Shown piece after piece: positions 43,794 through 52,306 of a DNA stretch of 64,000 nt (positions are counted from its first letter, which is position 1; every line of letters begins with the position of its first letter). The notes under the pieces are model-generated. The model made no database searches. It was not told the origin of the DNA and worked only from the letters and a program-made list of their open reading frames with translations. A program made the position numbers and the translations under genes. Origin of the DNA: JAPOXR01 sp964291445. GTDB taxonomy: Bacteria; Pseudomonadota; Alphaproteobacteria; Rhodobacterales; Rhodobacteraceae. The stretch covers positions 248,001 through 312,000 of the forward strand of contig OZ219864.1 in NCBI GenBank assembly GCA_964291445.2. Reading direction: 5' to 3'.

Positions 43794-46700
43794 GATGTCA
43801 TCTCCGCCTGCTGCAAGGGCCGCTCGAGCCAGTCGACCGTCGTCATCTTTCTCACCACCACGAATTCGTCGCGGTTCGAGCCGACGGTTCCGTAATAGTT
43901 GAAGCCGTAGCTCTGCTGCGCATAACCGCCGATCATGTGGGTCGGCTTCAGGGTGGTGCGAGTCACCGAGTTGTGAATGCCGCCGCGACGGCCGGTGCGC
44001 TTGGAGCCGGGCGTGTTCACGATCTTCTCCTGGGCGTGATACATGAACAATGTCCCGTTCCTGATCCGTTGCGACACCACCGCCCGCGCCGTCAGCGCAC
44101 CATTGATGTTGAACACCTCGACCCAGTCATTGTCCTCAATGCCAGCCAGGCCGGCATCGTCCTCCGACAGCCACACCACCGGCCCGCCACGGTTGAGGGT
44201 CAGCATCAGCAGATTGTCGGAATAGGTCGAGTGAATGCCCCATTTCTGGTGCGGGGTGATGAAATTCAGCACGATTTCCGGTTCGCTGCCGCCGTCGCTG
44301 GCGCCGGCGATGGTTTTCAGATCCACCGGCGGGCGATAGGTGCACAACCCCTCGCCGAAGGCCAGCATCCAGCGATGATCCTGGTAGAGCTGCTGGCGCC
44401 CGGTCAGGGTCCGCCACGGGATGCGCTCATGGACGTTGGTGTAGCCGGCATTGTAGCAGACCTCCTCGCTCTCGATGCCGGACCAGGTCGGCGAGGAAAT
44501 GATCTTGCGCGGCTGGGCGGCAATGTCGTGGAAGGTGATCCGGCTGTGTTCCATCGGCAATGCCAGATGGGCATGTTCAAGGCCGGTGATGCGCTCCAGC
44601 GATCTCCACGCCTTGACCGCCACCGCGCCATTGGTCTCGGGAGCCAGCGCCAGGATGGTCTCGGCGGCATCGATGTCGGTGTCGATTCTGGCACAGTCGC
44701 TGGCCGGGCCCGATGACCAGACACCGTTCTGCCTCCGCAGCAGCTCGACCTCCGGCTTCACGTCCCAGGAAATGCCCTTGCCGCCATTGCCAAGCTCATC
44801 CATCAGCGGGCCAAGGGCGACAAACCGGTCATAGACGGCCGGGTAGTCGCGGGTGACCGACACGATGCCCGGGCCGGTCTTGCCTGGCACCAGCTTGCAC
44901 TGGCCCTTCTTCCAATCCGCGACCTCGACCTGGGCAATTTCTCCCGGCGTGTCGTGCAGGATCGGCATCAGCACCACGTCGCTCTCGACACCGAGAATCT
45001 CCGGGGCCACCTCCGAGAACTTCCGCGCCAGCAGCCGGAAGATGTCCCAGTCCGATTTCGACTCGTAGGCCGGGTTGACCGCCGCCTGCAGCGGGTGGAT
45101 GAAGGGATGCATGTCGCTGGTGTTGAGGTCGTTCTTCTCGTACCAGCTGGCGGTCGGCAGCACGATGTCCGAATAGACCGCCGTCGTCGACATGCGGAAA
45201 TCGATGCACACCAGCAGGTCGAGCTTGCCGGTCGCCGGCTCATCATGCCACCTGGCCTCTTCCGGCATGGTCCGCCCGGCCTCGGCGATATCCTCGGCCA
45301 TGACGCTGTTGTCGGCGCCGAGCAGGTGCCGCAGGAAGAACTCGTGCCCCTTGCCGGACGAGCCCAGCAGGTTCGATCGCCAGACAAACAGGTTGCGAGG
45401 CCAGTTCTCCGGGGCGTCCGGGTCCTCGCATGACATCTCCAATTCGCCGGATTGCAGCCGCTCGGCGACATAATCGGCCGCCCCGATGCCGGCCTCCCGC
45501 GCCGCCTGACCGATGTCGAGCGGGTTCTGTTTCAGCTGCGGCGCCGAGGGCAGCCACCCCATGCGTTCGGCGCGGATGTTGAAATCGATAAGGCTGCCGG
45601 ACCAGTCGCCATCCGGCGCCGTCGGCGAAATGATCTCGGCGATGTCGAGGGTCTCGTATCGCCACTGGTCGGAATGGGCATACCAGGCCGAGGTCGAGTT
45701 CATCTGCCGCGGTGGCCGAGTCCAGTCCAGGGCAAAGGCCAGTGGCAGCCACCCGGTCTGCGGCCGGAGCTTTTCCTGGCCGACATAATGGCTCCATCCA
45801 CCACCGGACTGGCCGGTGCACCCGCACAGCGCCAGCATGTTGATGATCCCCCGGTAGTTCATGTCCATGTGATACCAGTGATTGAGTCCGGCGCCGACGA
45901 TCACCATGGAGCGGCCCCCGGTCTGCTCGGCATTGCGGGCAAATTCGCGAGCGACCGATTCGATGTTCCGGCGGTCAACGCCGGTGATCTTTTCCGCCCA
46001 GGCCGGGGTGAACGGAACATCATCGCCGTAGTCGCGGGCCACGTTGCTGCCGCCAAATCCCCGGTCCAGCCCGTAATTGGCGCAGAGGAGATCGAAGACC
46101 GTCGCCACCAGCGCCGTGCCGTCGGCCAGTTCGACCCGCCTGGCCGGGATCACCCTGTCGAGCACTTCCGGATGCTCGCATCGCACGAAGGGCGCAGTCG
46201 CCTGCCCGCCGAAATACGGAAATCCGACCTCCACCATCTCGTCGTGATCGGCATCGCCAGCCAGGGTCTTCCTGAGCGAGACCTCGCTGCCGCCGGCCTT
46301 CTCCTGCAGGTTCCAGCCCCCCTCCTGGCCCCAGCGGAACCCGATCGTGCCGTTCGGGGCCACCAGGTCACCGCTGTGGTCGTCAAAGGCCAGCACCTTC
46401 CAGTCCGGGTTGTTGTCCTCGCCAAGATTGCCGGACAAATCCGATGCCCGCAGGAACCGCCCCGGGACCAGCCTGCCATCGCGCCCTTCCAGCCTGACCA
46501 GCATCGGCAAGTCGGTGTATTGACGGCAATAGGATTCGAAATACGGCACCTGCCGGTCGATATGGAACTCCCGCAGGATGACGTGGCCGAAAGCCATGGC
46601 CAGGGCGCTGTCGGTGCCCTGGCGGGGAGCCAGCCAGATATCGCTGAACTTGGCCGCCTCCGAGTAGTCCGGGCAGACCACCACCGATTTGGTGCCCTTG

Positions 46701-47518
46701 TAGCGGGCCTCGGTGTAGAAATGCGCATCCGGCGTCCGGGTCTGTGGCACATTCGAGCCCCACAACAACAGGAAGCCGGAATTGTACCAGTCGGCGCTTT
46801 CCGGGACATCGGTCTGTTCGCCCCAGGTCATCGGCGAGGCCGGCGGCAGGTCACAATACCAGTCATAAAAGCTCATGCAGACGCCGCCGATCAGGCTGAG
46901 ATAGCGGGTGCCAGCCGCATATGACACCATGGACATGGCCGGAATCGGCGAGAATCCGAAGATCCGGTCAGGCCCGTAGCGGCGCGCCGTCCAGGCATTG
47001 GAGGCGGCGATGATTTCCGAGGCCTCCTCCCAGTCCGCCCGCACGAAACCACCCTTGCCGCGCAAGCCGGTATAGGATTTCCGCAGTTCCGGATCCTCCT
47101 GCAGCGTCTGCCAGGCCATGGTCGGGCCGTGCGTGCGGCGCAACTGCCTCCAGGCCCGCAGCAGCGCCCCCCGCACCAGCGGGTGGCGGACCCGGTTGGC
47201 CGAATAGAGATACCAGCTGTAGCTGGCGCCGCGCGAGCAGCCGCGCGGCTCGTGATTGGGAAGGTCGGGCCGGGTCTTCGGATAGTCGGTGGCCTGGGTC
47301 TCCCAGGTCACGATCCCCGACTTGACATAGATGTTCCAGGAGCAGGAGCCGGTGCAGTTGACGCCGTGGGTCGAGCGTACGACCTTGTCGTGGCGCCAGC
47401 GCTGCCGGTAGGTCTCCTCCCATTCCCGGCTCTCGCGGGTCACCTGGCCATGCCCATCGGCGAAGGTCCCGATTTCCTTCGATTGCAGGAAATTCAGGCG
47501 ATCAAGCAGCTGGCTCAT
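43790..47518 (-). CDS. narG: Respiratory nitrate reductase alpha (catalytic) subunit
   Basis: This 1242-residue molybdopterin enzyme starts MSQLLDRLNFLQSKEIGTF. It holds THGVNCTGSCSWNIYVKSG, the N-terminal FS0 cluster site with one His ligand, and YCDLPPASPMTWGEQTDVPESADWYNS, which contains the Mo-ligating aspartate. The length and motifs are those of membrane-bound cytoplasmic NarG. It lacks a Tat leader, as expected for a cytoplasm-facing enzyme. Start at 47518 is preferred over 47560 on family N-terminus. Confidence 0.96.
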   Translation of the reverse strand: MSQLLDRLNFLQSKEIGTFADGHGQVTRESREWEETYRQRWRHDKVVRSTHGVNCTGSCSWNIYVKSGIVTWETQATDYPKTRPDLPNHEPRGCSRGASYSWYLYSANRVRHPLVRGALLRAWRQLRRTHGPTMAWQTLQEDPELRKSYTGLRGKGGFVRADWEEASEIIAASNAWTARRYGPDRIFGFSPIPAMSMVSYAAGTRYLSLIGGVCMSFYDWYCDLPPASPMTWGEQTDVPESADWYNSGFLLLWGSNVPQTRTPDAHFYTEARYKGTKSVVVCPDYSEAAKFSDIWLAPRQGTDSALAMAFGHVILREFHIDRQVPYFESYCRQYTDLPMLVRLEGRDGRLVPGRFLRASDLSGNLGEDNNPDWKVLAFDDHSGDLVAPNGTIGFRWGQEGGWNLQEKAGGSEVSLRKTLAGDADHDEMVEVGFPYFGGQATAPFVRCEHPEVLDRVIPARRVELADGTALVATVFDLLCANYGLDRGFGGSNVARDYGDDVPFTPAWAEKITGVDRRNIESVAREFARNAEQTGGRSMVIVGAGLNHWYHMDMNYRGIINMLALCGCTGQSGGGWSHYVGQEKLRPQTGWLPLAFALDWTRPPRQMNSTSAWYAHSDQWRYETLDIAEIISPTAPDGDWSGSLIDFNIRAERMGWLPSAPQLKQNPLDIGQAAREAGIGAADYVAERLQSGELEMSCEDPDAPENWPRNLFVWRSNLLGSSGKGHEFFLRHLLGADNSVMAEDIAEAGRTMPEEARWHDEPATGKLDLLVCIDFRMSTTAVYSDIVLPTASWYEKNDLNTSDMHPFIHPLQAAVNPAYESKSDWDIFRLLARKFSEVAPEILGVESDVVLMPILHDTPGEIAQVEVADWKKGQCKLVPGKTGPGIVSVTRDYPAVYDRFVALGPLMDELGNGGKGISWDVKPEVELLRRQNGVWSSGPASDCARIDTDIDAAETILALAPETNGAVAVKAWRSLERITGLEHAHLALPMEHSRITFHDIAAQPRKIISSPTWSGIESEEVCYNAGYTNVHERIPWRTLTGRQQLYQDHRWMLAFGEGLCTYRPPVDLKTIAGASDGGSEPEIVLNFITPHQKWGIHSTYSDNLLMLTLNRGGPVVWLSEDDAGLAGIEDNDWVEVFNINGALTARAVVSQRIRNGTLFMYHAQEKIVNTPGSKRTGRRGGIHNSVTRTTLKPTHMIGGYAQQSYGFNYYGTVGSNRDEFVVVRKMTTVDWLERPLQQAEMTS

Positions 47519-47600
47519 CTCAAGCTCCCATGGTTGTCGAACCCGGTCACGGCCAGGCATGGCCAGGCCAGGCCATTAGGGATGCACCCTGCACCCGATT

Positions 47601-48977
47601 TCATGCCGGCACCGCGGCGCCTGGCCGGAAGTAGAACCACCAGGTCATCACCAGGCACAGGCCGTAAAACACGCCGAAGCAGATCAGCGCCGCCTCGGCT
47701 CCTCCGGTCATGCCAATGGACGTGCCATAGGCCTTCGGGATGAAGAAGGCCCCGTAAGCGGCAATCGCCGAGGTGAAGGCGATGATCGAGGCGCTTTCCC
47801 GTTCAATCTGCGACCTGGAGGAGGCGGCATCAAGGCCGGGCATCAGCCTTGGCACCTCCTGGCGCATGATCGTCGGTATCATCTGGAATGTCGAGGCGTT
47901 GCCAATGCCGGTCAGCACGAACAGGATCATGAAACAGGCAAAGAAGCCGGCAAAGCTGCCACCAGCCCCGTCGGAAGGCAGGAAGAACAGCACGCCGGCG
48001 ACAGCGATGATCATGCCGGCGAAGGTCCAGAAGGTGATCCTGCCACCACCGAACCTGTCCGAAATCCAGCCGGTCGACGCCCGGCTGAGCGCGCCGACCA
48101 GGGGACCGAGAAACGCCAGCGCCAGCGCATCGGTCTCGGGAAACTGCGTCCTGATCAGCAGCGGAAACCCGGCCGAATAGCCGATGAAGGATCCGAATGT
48201 GCCGGTATAGAGCACGCACATGATCCAGTTGTGACGGCGGCGGAGTATGACCAGTTGCTCGCGCAGCGATGCCCGGGTTCCGTCGATGTCGTTCATCCCG
48301 AACCAGGCGGCGATCATGCTGGCGACCAGCAACGGCACCCAGACGAACCCGGCATTCTGGATCCAGACCTGCCGCCCGTCGGGCAGGGTCTGCGGCTCGC
48401 CGCCGATCGCCCCGAACACGCCGATTGTAATGATGAGTGGCACCACGAACTGCATGACCGACACGCCGAGATTGCCAAGCCCGGCATTGAGGGCAAGCGC
48501 ATTCCCCTTGCTCGCCTTCGGGAAGAAATAGGCAATATTGGCCATGGAGGAGGCGAAATTGCCGCCCCCGAGCCCGCACAGGAGTGCCAGCAGCACGAAA
48601 ACCGGGTACGGGGTTGACGGATTCTGGACTGCAAACCCGACACCGATCGCTGGCAGCAGCAGCGACGCGGTCGACAATGCCGTCCACTTCCTGCCGCCGA
48701 AGATCGGAATCATGAAGCTGTAGAACACCCGCAGCGTGGCACCGGAGAGGCCCGGCAGCGCCGCCAGCCAGAATAGCTGGTCGGTGCCGTAGTCAAACCC
48801 CACCGATGGCAGTTGGGCAACGACAACCGACCATACCAGCCAGACGGAGAATGCCAGCAGCAGGCAGGGAATCGATATCCACAGGTTGCGGGTGGCAATC
48901 CGTCTGCCCCTGCTCTGCCAGAACTCGACATCCTCGGGACGCCAGTCGCGAAGCAGGTACTTGTTGTCGTCGGTCAC
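47601..48977 (-). CDS. narK2: Nitrate/nitrite transporter, NarK2 type
   Basis: This 458-residue MFS protein has twelve predicted membrane segments. It includes the NNP-family signatures near GGGNFASSMANIAYFFPKASKGNALALNAGLGNLGVS and the second GIGNASTFQMIPTIM region. It has the soluble N-terminal stretch LLRDWRPEDVEFWQSRGRRIATRNLW common in NarK2 proteins. It most likely exchanges nitrate for nitrite, supplying the cytoplasmic active site of NarG. It is 36 bases downstream of narK1 and 82 bases upstream of narG. Confidence 0.9.
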   Translation of the reverse strand: MTDDNKYLLRDWRPEDVEFWQSRGRRIATRNLWISIPCLLLAFSVWLVWSVVVAQLPSVGFDYGTDQLFWLAALPGLSGATLRVFYSFMIPIFGGRKWTALSTASLLLPAIGVGFAVQNPSTPYPVFVLLALLCGLGGGNFASSMANIAYFFPKASKGNALALNAGLGNLGVSVMQFVVPLIITIGVFGAIGGEPQTLPDGRQVWIQNAGFVWVPLLVASMIAAWFGMNDIDGTRASLREQLVILRRRHNWIMCVLYTGTFGSFIGYSAGFPLLIRTQFPETDALALAFLGPLVGALSRASTGWISDRFGGGRITFWTFAGMIIAVAGVLFFLPSDGAGGSFAGFFACFMILFVLTGIGNASTFQMIPTIMRQEVPRLMPGLDAASSRSQIERESASIIAFTSAIAAYGAFFIPKAYGTSIGMTGGAEAALICFGVFYGLCLVMTWWFYFRPGAAVPA

Positions 48978-49012
48978 GTTCCATCCGCCTCCATTGACAT
49001 TGCCTGTTCCGA

Positions 49013-50353
49013 TCAGGCCCGGCTTGCGCCATCCATCCGCGGCCCGGGAAGCGGGGCCTCCGGCACATCGGACAGATACTGTTCCCCGGCAAGTCCCGGA
49101 TGCCTGCGCAGTTCCATGCGCCTGATGGCCACATGCATCCAGACGGTCGACACGCCGACAATGGCAAACAGCAGCATGAACGGCGCGGTCCAGACGCCGG
49201 TCCAGTCCAGCAGAACTCCGAAGGAAATCGGCAGCACGAAGCCGCCGAGACCGCCTATCATTCCGACCAGCCCGCCGACGGAGCCGACATGGTGAGGATA
49301 GTAGACCGGGATATGCTTGTAGACGGCCGCCTTGCCGAGACTCATGACGAAACCCAGAATCACCGTCAGCGCCACGAAGACCGGAAGGGTGACGGCGATG
49401 TTGAAGACGATCGGGCCGGAAATCCCGGCAACCTCATAGGTGGTATCGGGATAGCTCAGCATGAACAGGCAGATCAGCGACACCACGAAGGTCAGATACA
49501 TGACCGAGCGGGCGCCGACCCGGTCCGACAGCCATCCGCCGAGCACCCGGAACACCGAACCGGGAAGCGAATAGAGGCCGGCCAGCATCCCGGCCATGGT
49601 CAGCTCGAGACCATAGGCTCCGACATAATACCTGGGCAGGAACGAGGCCAGGGCCACGAATGCACCAAAGACGAAGAAGTAATAGGTGGCGAATCGCCAG
49701 ACCTGGATGTTGCGCAGCGGGGCAAGCTGCTCGGTGGAGGATACCGCCCGGGCCCCGGTTTGCCGCCGCGATTCCACCACCGGGTCGTTCCTCGACAAGA
49801 GGTAGAACAGCACCGCGACCACCAGCAGCACCACCGCATAGAGACGGGCGGCGCCCTCCCAGCCCAGTGAGACGACCAGGAACGGCGCCACGAAATTGGT
49901 GATCGCCGCCCCGACATTCCCGGCCCCGAAAATGCCCAGCGCGGTTCCCTGCCGCTCCTTTCCGTACCACCGGGAGACATAGGCCACGCCGATGATGAAG
50001 GAGCCGCCGGCAAGTCCGAGCCCGAGCGCCGCCAGCAGGATCATGGGATAGGTCTCGGCCGAGGTCAGCAGCCAGGTCGCCAGCGCCGTCAGCACCATCT
50101 GGATCGGAAACATGATGCGGCCGCCATACTGCTCGGTCCAGACGCCAAGGAAAATCCGGCTGACCGAACCGGTCAGCACCGGCGTGGCCACCAGCAATCC
50201 GAACTGCGTGTCGGACAGGCCCAGCTCCTCCTTTATGGTAACGCCGATGACCGAAAAAATCGTCCAGACCGCGAAACAGGTGGTGAAGGCAAGCGTACTC
50301 AACACGAGAGCCCGGTTGCTGTCGCCCCGGGATACGTGGCCCAAATCGTCCAT
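49013..50353 (-). CDS. narK1: Nitrate transporter, NarK1 type
   Basis: This 446-residue MFS protein has about twelve membrane segments, VWTIFSVIGVTIKEELGLSDTQFGLLVATPVLTGS near the N-terminus, GLAGGSFIIGVAYVSRWYGKERQGTALGIFGAGNVG, and VGSVGGLVGMIGGLGGFVLP. This pattern fits NarK1, a proton-nitrate symporter that primes uptake before nitrite accumulates. In some alphaproteobacteria NarK1 and NarK2 are fused; here they are separate. Start MDDLGHVSR (50353) is chosen over 50398. Confidence 0.9.
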   Translation of the reverse strand: MDDLGHVSRGDSNRALVLSTLAFTTCFAVWTIFSVIGVTIKEELGLSDTQFGLLVATPVLTGSVSRIFLGVWTEQYGGRIMFPIQMVLTALATWLLTSAETYPMILLAALGLGLAGGSFIIGVAYVSRWYGKERQGTALGIFGAGNVGAAITNFVAPFLVVSLGWEGAARLYAVVLLVVAVLFYLLSRNDPVVESRRQTGARAVSSTEQLAPLRNIQVWRFATYYFFVFGAFVALASFLPRYYVGAYGLELTMAGMLAGLYSLPGSVFRVLGGWLSDRVGARSVMYLTFVVSLICLFMLSYPDTTYEVAGISGPIVFNIAVTLPVFVALTVILGFVMSLGKAAVYKHIPVYYPHHVGSVGGLVGMIGGLGGFVLPISFGVLLDWTGVWTAPFMLLFAIVGVSTVWMHVAIRRMELRRHPGLAGEQYLSDVPEAPLPGPRMDGASRA

Positions 50354-50424
50354 GTGTACTCGACTCTCCTGGCTGCAGGGATTTCGAACTGCGTGCAATC
50401 TAGTGATCCCTGCCGGGCGTTTCC

Positions 50425-50438
50425 TTGATCTGGATCAA
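50425..50438. promoter_or_regulatory. Perfect FNR-type binding site
   Basis: TTGATCTGGATCAA matches the FNR consensus TTGAT-N4-ATCAA exactly. Its centre is 78 bases upstream of the narK1 start and 63 bases upstream of the Fnr-type gene start at 50495. Activation of narK1 at low oxygen is expected, and the same site could autoregulate the divergent regulator gene. Confidence 0.9.
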
Positions 50439-50494
50439 GTTTTGGTTCAAAACCTGCCGGGCTTGACATATCCGGTGGCAGCCCTGCCCCGACC

Positions 50495-51331
50495 ATGGCC
50501 GGGAGCCCGGGCGACCTCTCCATGGTGGAACCGGACAGTGATCACCATGCAGGAGATGTTCCCATTCCAGCAAACGCCACATTCAGCTGTTCCGCCTGCC
50601 CGGTCCGGGATCATGCCGTGTGCTCAAAGTGCAACCCCGACGAATACCGGCAGCTGATGCGAATCAGGAGAGTGCAAAGCTACACCAGGGGCTCGCAGAT
50701 CATGCGGGCCGGCGAGCCGATGAGATCTGTCGGGTCGCTGCTCAGCGGCTCGGCGAGGATCAGCCGGTCACTCGAGGATGGCCGCCGGCAGATGGTCGGC
50801 CTGCTGATGCCGGGCGACTTCATCGGACGACCCGGGCGTCGCGAGGTCTCCTTCGACGTGATCGCCGGCACCGATGTCGAGCTGTGCATGTTCAGGATTG
50901 GTGACTTCGAGCAACTCCTGCAGGCGAGCCCGGCCATGAGCCGACAAATGCTGGCAATGACCCTCGACGAGCTTGACGCGGCCCGGCTGTGGATGCTGGT
51001 ACTCGGCAGGGCGACGTCACGGGAAAGACTGGCCAGCCTGCTCGCCCTGCTGGTTCAGCATGATTTTCGCATCCGGCGGCGGCGGATCGGCAGGGCTGTC
51101 ACCCTGGAATTGCCATTCGCGCGCGCCGAAATCGCCGAGTATCTCGGCCTCACCATTGAAACCGTCTCCCGTCGGCTTTCCGATCTTCGCACTGACGGGC
51201 TGATCAGGTTCGAACAGCATCGGCGGCTGGTCATACCCGATTACCATGCACTGGTTGCCGAAACCGGCGACAGCGAGAGCTGGCGAAGCGAGCTTCACGA
51301 AAATTCCTGTTCCGGTCTGGCTGCAAGCTGA
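50495..51331 (+). CDS. fnrL: FnrL-like oxygen-sensing Crp/Fnr regulator
   Basis: This 278-residue regulator has four N-terminal cysteines at about residues 32, 35, 43 and 46 (CSACPVRDHAVCSKC), fitting an oxygen-labile [4Fe-4S] cluster of the FnrL type. A cNMP-binding-like beta domain follows, then a helix-turn-helix in which AEIAEYLGLTIETVSRRLSDLRTDGLI carries the E..SR recognition residues for TTGAT sites. It should activate the divergent nar operon when anaerobic. A start at 50522 is also possible. The symbol is by resemblance. Confidence 0.85.
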   Translation: MAGSPGDLSMVEPDSDHHAGDVPIPANATFSCSACPVRDHAVCSKCNPDEYRQLMRIRRVQSYTRGSQIMRAGEPMRSVGSLLSGSARISRSLEDGRRQMVGLLMPGDFIGRPGRREVSFDVIAGTDVELCMFRIGDFEQLLQASPAMSRQMLAMTLDELDAARLWMLVLGRATSRERLASLLALLVQHDFRIRRRRIGRAVTLELPFARAEIAEYLGLTIETVSRRLSDLRTDGLIRFEQHRRLVIPDYHALVAETGDSESWRSELHENSCSGLAAS

Positions 51332-51849
51332 CAACAGCCGCATCACGGCCGGGCACGAATTCCTGGCCAATATTCCGAAGCCCGGGACACAAACCACACT
51401 CCCAGGACTGTCGGTCCGGCTCTCACTGGCCGCCGCAACAAGAACCCGACCACGACATATGCTTCGCTCCAGGCGGCCACCCTTGCCGAACCGGCCTGTT
51501 GAAATCCGGCACCCGCCGGGAGCATCCTTGCATGTCGAGGGCTCCGGGCGGATTCATTCCATGATCCACCCCATCGGGAGCACCACCAGACAATGGACAA
51601 GGCCGCCGGAACGGCAGTCAGCTGTTGCCGGATTTGCCGTCAACCGTACCGGATTCTCCAGGTTCTTGATGCGGTTGACATGTGCTCTATCGAACACTTG
51701 CTACAGAGACTTTTTTGGGCGCATTGTCACACAGTATCGAATTGGACTGATCAAGGACCTGCTCTCGCTTCGAATACGACGAATTCGAAAGGCGATTTAC
51801 AGATGAGGAAGAGATTTTCGATCTCGTTGGCAGAGCGAGAGACTGGGGC
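51332..51849. other. Intergenic stretch without a recognised gene
   Basis: No open frame shows family resemblance. TTGACA at 51675-51680 followed 17 bases later by TTGCTA is a weak promoter candidate for the gene at 51850. From about 51753 the frame of that gene is open and protein-like but has no ATG, GTG or TTG, so the 5' end of an older, longer gene may lie here. Confidence 0.4.
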
Positions 51850-52242
51850 GTGGACCTGATCAGGGCGCCATCGGAAGAAACGCCGGGTGAAGGGGTCCTG
51901 AATGCCGTGGAGGATGGTCACAAGTCTGATCTGGAGATTTATCGCAAGATCAAGGACGAGCCGGTCTTGATCGGCCGGCTATCTTGTGAACATGGACAGT
52001 TCCTGTTCCGATACAATCCAGATTACATGGGAGAGCCGATTTCAGCGTTTCCCGACAAGGCGAAACTTTATCGATCGGAACACCTTTGGCCGTTCTTTGC
52101 GGTGCGCATCCCGCCATTCGACCGCCAGGACATGCGTGAGACGATGGCCAGTCATTCACTCGATGAAGACCAGATTATCGAGATTCTCGGATTGATCGCC
52201 AAGTACTCCGTGTCCAACCCCTACGAGTTCAAGTTGAGTTGA
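51850..52242 (+). CDS. HipA N-terminal-domain-like protein
   Basis: This 130-residue product resembles the small N-terminal subdomain of HipA/HipS (LIGRLSCEHGQFLFRYNPDYMGE, ISAFPDKAKLYRSEHLWPFF, AVRIPPF, ending in SVSNPYEFKLS). No HipA kinase core or HipB-type helix-turn-helix gene is adjacent, so this is an orphan or remnant. GTG at 51850 is the only standard start in frame before homology begins. The upstream open stretch suggests the present start may be secondary. Confidence 0.55.
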   Translation: MDLIRAPSEETPGEGVLNAVEDGHKSDLEIYRKIKDEPVLIGRLSCEHGQFLFRYNPDYMGEPISAFPDKAKLYRSEHLWPFFAVRIPPFDRQDMRETMASHSLDEDQIIEILGLIAKYSVSNPYEFKLS

Positions 52243-52306
52243 GCCACCAGGGTGGTCCCGGTCGTTTCCTGGTTGCTCACGATGTTCCTGGCCGGACAGT
52301 TCGGGG

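Noticed and set aside
45452..46924. 490-codon plus-strand frame opposite narG
   Set aside because: It lies wholly within narG and shows only shadow composition.
51695..51720. T-run as a rho-independent terminator
   Set aside because: The TTTTTT at this site is not preceded by a convincing stem on either strand.
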